A DNA stretch of 64,000 bases from Rhodocaloribacter litoris. Its GTDB lineage: Bacteria > Bacteroidota > Rhodothermia > Rhodothermales > ISCAR-4553. The notes under the pieces were generated by a model, which was not told the DNA's origin, did not search any database, and saw nothing but the letters and a program-made list of their open reading frames with translations. A program made the translations under genes and the position numbers. Below are positions 62,924 through 64,000 of this stretch, one piece after another. How positions within the stretch are numbered: position 1 is the first letter of the stretch; every line of letters begins with the position of its first letter. The stretch is from NCBI RefSeq assembly GCF_011682235.2, contig NZ_CP076718.1, positions 3,830,400-3,894,399 of the forward strand, read 5' to 3'.

Positions 62924-63547
62924 ATGAGCGAGCAACAGGATCCGCGTTCGAATCATGCCCTGGAGGCGCCCTCGCCTCGTTACCGGGAGGCGCTCGAGCG
63001 GTTCGTGCTCTTCTGGGGCGAGATGGCTTCCAACTGGGGCATCAACCGGACGATGGCGCAGATTCACGCGTTGCTCTATGCCTGTGAGGATCCGCTTGAC
63101 ACCGACGAGATCATGGCACGGCTGAAGATCAGCCGGGGCAACGCCAACATGAACCTGCGCTCGCTCATGAACTGGAACCTGGTTCGCAAGGTGCACCAGC
63201 CCGGCTCGCGCAAGGATTTCTATACGGCCGAGAAGGACGTCTGGCAGATCACGGCACAGATCATCAAGGAACGCGAGCGCCGGGAGATCAAGCCCGTCAA
63301 ACAGCAGCTCCGCGAATGCCGGGAGCTGCTCACCGGGGCCCGCGAGGAGGCCTCCTGTGCGGAGCTCGGCACCTATGAGCGTCGGCTCTGCGAGCGCATC
63401 GACAACCTGATGGAGCTCATGGAAGTGTTTGAGGGTTTCTCCCGGGCCCTGCTGCCGTTCATTCAGGAACAGAATGCCCCCATGATCCGGCAGTTCATCC
63501 AGATCGCAGAGGAGTTCCACAGTACGTCGTCGACCTCCGGTGAGTGA
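62924..63547 (+). CDS. GbsR/MarR-type transcriptional regulator
   Basis: The 207-residue protein has a winged helix with DEIMARLKISRGNANMNLRS as recognition part and NLVRKVHQPGSRKDFYTAEK as wing, the GbsR pattern of MarR relatives. A C-terminal coiled helical region follows (TYERRLCERIDNLMELMEVF). The ATG after CGCCGTTTGGACG lacks a strong ribosome site. It lies immediately before a GAF-domain gene on the same strand, with which it may be coupled. Confidence 0.9.
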   Translation: MSEQQDPRSNHALEAPSPRYREALERFVLFWGEMASNWGINRTMAQIHALLYACEDPLDTDEIMARLKISRGNANMNLRSLMNWNLVRKVHQPGSRKDFYTAEKDVWQITAQIIKERERREIKPVKQQLRECRELLTGAREEASCAELGTYERRLCERIDNLMELMEVFEGFSRALLPFIQEQNAPMIRQFIQIAEEFHSTSSTSGE

Positions 63548-63554
63548 CCGCGCC

Positions 63555-64000
63555 ATGCCTACCGGTACACGGGTAATGTTACCGTTCAACGAGGTGCTGC
63601 GGGCGTTGCGGGCAATTCATGCCAAGATCCTGCTCGAGCCCGACCGCGTCCGCATCCTGGAGCACATCGCCACCACGGCCATGACGATCTTCCGGGCGGA
63701 TGCCTGCCGCATCCACCGCTACGACGCGCAGACCGGGGCGTTCCAGCGCGAGGCCAGCGTGGGGCTCGGGGCCGAATGGAAACACCTGCCTCGCCGGGAC
63801 GGCACGGGGGCCCGGGCGCTGAAGACCGGCAGCCACGTCTGGGTGGACGATCCGGTCCGGCTCAACCCGGTGGTGCGCAAGGCCGGCATCACCCGTTCCG
63901 GCGTCTTCCCGCTCCACCCGAAAGGCGCCCGGCCCGTGGGGGTGCTCTACCTGCACTACCGCGAGCATCCCGGTTTCTCGGAAGAAGAACGCGACCTGGT
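63555..64000 (+). CDS. GAF-domain protein, 5' part (3' end outside window)
   Basis: The frame starting MPTGTRVMLPFNEVLRALRA is open to the window edge. It gives a GAF domain (ILEHIATTAMTIFRADACRI, ARALKTGSHVWVDDPVRLNP, GVFPLHPKGARPVGVLYLHY, FSEEERDL). GAF domains sense small molecules in kinases, phosphatases and cyclases; what follows here is unknown. It starts seven bases after the GbsR-like stop. ATG 63576 is an alternative start. Confidence 0.85.
   Translation, partial: MPTGTRVMLPFNEVLRALRAIHAKILLEPDRVRILEHIATTAMTIFRADACRIHRYDAQTGAFQREASVGLGAEWKHLPRRDGTGARALKTGSHVWVDDPVRLNPVVRKAGITRSGVFPLHPKGARPVGVLYLHYREHPGFSEEERDL

Overview
The window is GC-rich, gene-dense bacterial DNA. Its gene content points to the Rhodothermales/Rhodothermota branch near Bacteroidota. 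The evidence is a SusC/SusD pair with a GWxTD protein, a GH3/beta-lactamase fusion, a NurA nuclease with a HerA-type ATPase, haem A biosynthesis (aerobic respiration), FixABCX, and two possible TTG-N20-TAnnTT promoters of Bacteroidota type. This placement is inferred from gene content only. No rRNA, tRNA or CRISPR array was recognised.

Layout. 1-3.9 kb (minus): 5' part of a TamB/AsmA-like protein, aroB, a lipoprotein and a cupin. 3.9-6.5 kb: a repeat island with a possible MITE, a SigZ-like ECF sigma factor, an ArsI/CadI metalloenzyme and a decayed PLP-enzyme remnant. 6.5-9.4 kb: a MarR-GNAT fusion regulator divergent from an MhqO-like dioxygenase and a flavodoxin-fold reductase. 9.7-18.5 kb: SusC, SusD, two small lipoproteins and a GWxTD protein. 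18.5-23.3 kb: a seven-haem cytochrome/TPR lipoprotein (minus), then nurA with a stand-alone HAS-barrel gene (plus), then a beta-barrel protein (minus).

23.5-32 kb: etfB-etfA-fixC-fixX, a DinB-like gene, a small HTH gene, a zinc/cadmium-type P-ATPase and glutaryl-CoA dehydrogenase, closed by a strong terminator. 32-37 kb: an FmdB-like protein, the GH3/beta-lactamase fusion and a frameshifted TnpB element. 37-42.4 kb: an MFS exporter, ferredoxin, aldo/keto reductase, herA and two small envelope genes. 42.6-47.6 kb (minus): ctaA-ctaB-ABC ATPase-ABC permease-rlmN. 47.6-54.2 kb: a 37-bp direct repeat, metA-metY, two glycosyltransferases and a secreted protein. 54.3-64 kb: secD-secF, a STAS protein, purA, a histidine kinase, a membrane-tethered sigma-like protein, a SAM hydrolase, a GbsR/MarR regulator and a GAF protein cut by the window edge.

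Functional themes are electron transfer (FixABCX with an acyl-CoA dehydrogenase, the multihaem cytochrome, haem A synthesis), outer-membrane nutrient uptake (SusCD/GWxTD), DNA-end processing (NurA, HAS-barrel, HerA), methionine synthesis (metA-metY) and metal or electrophile stress (ArsI, P-ATPase, MarR/MhqO). Intergenic DNA carries several repeat families: 14-bp units of the CGTTGCACGTTGAA type, GGCCTCCGG palindromes, and hairpins of the GGCCGYG-TAA-CRCGGCC type.
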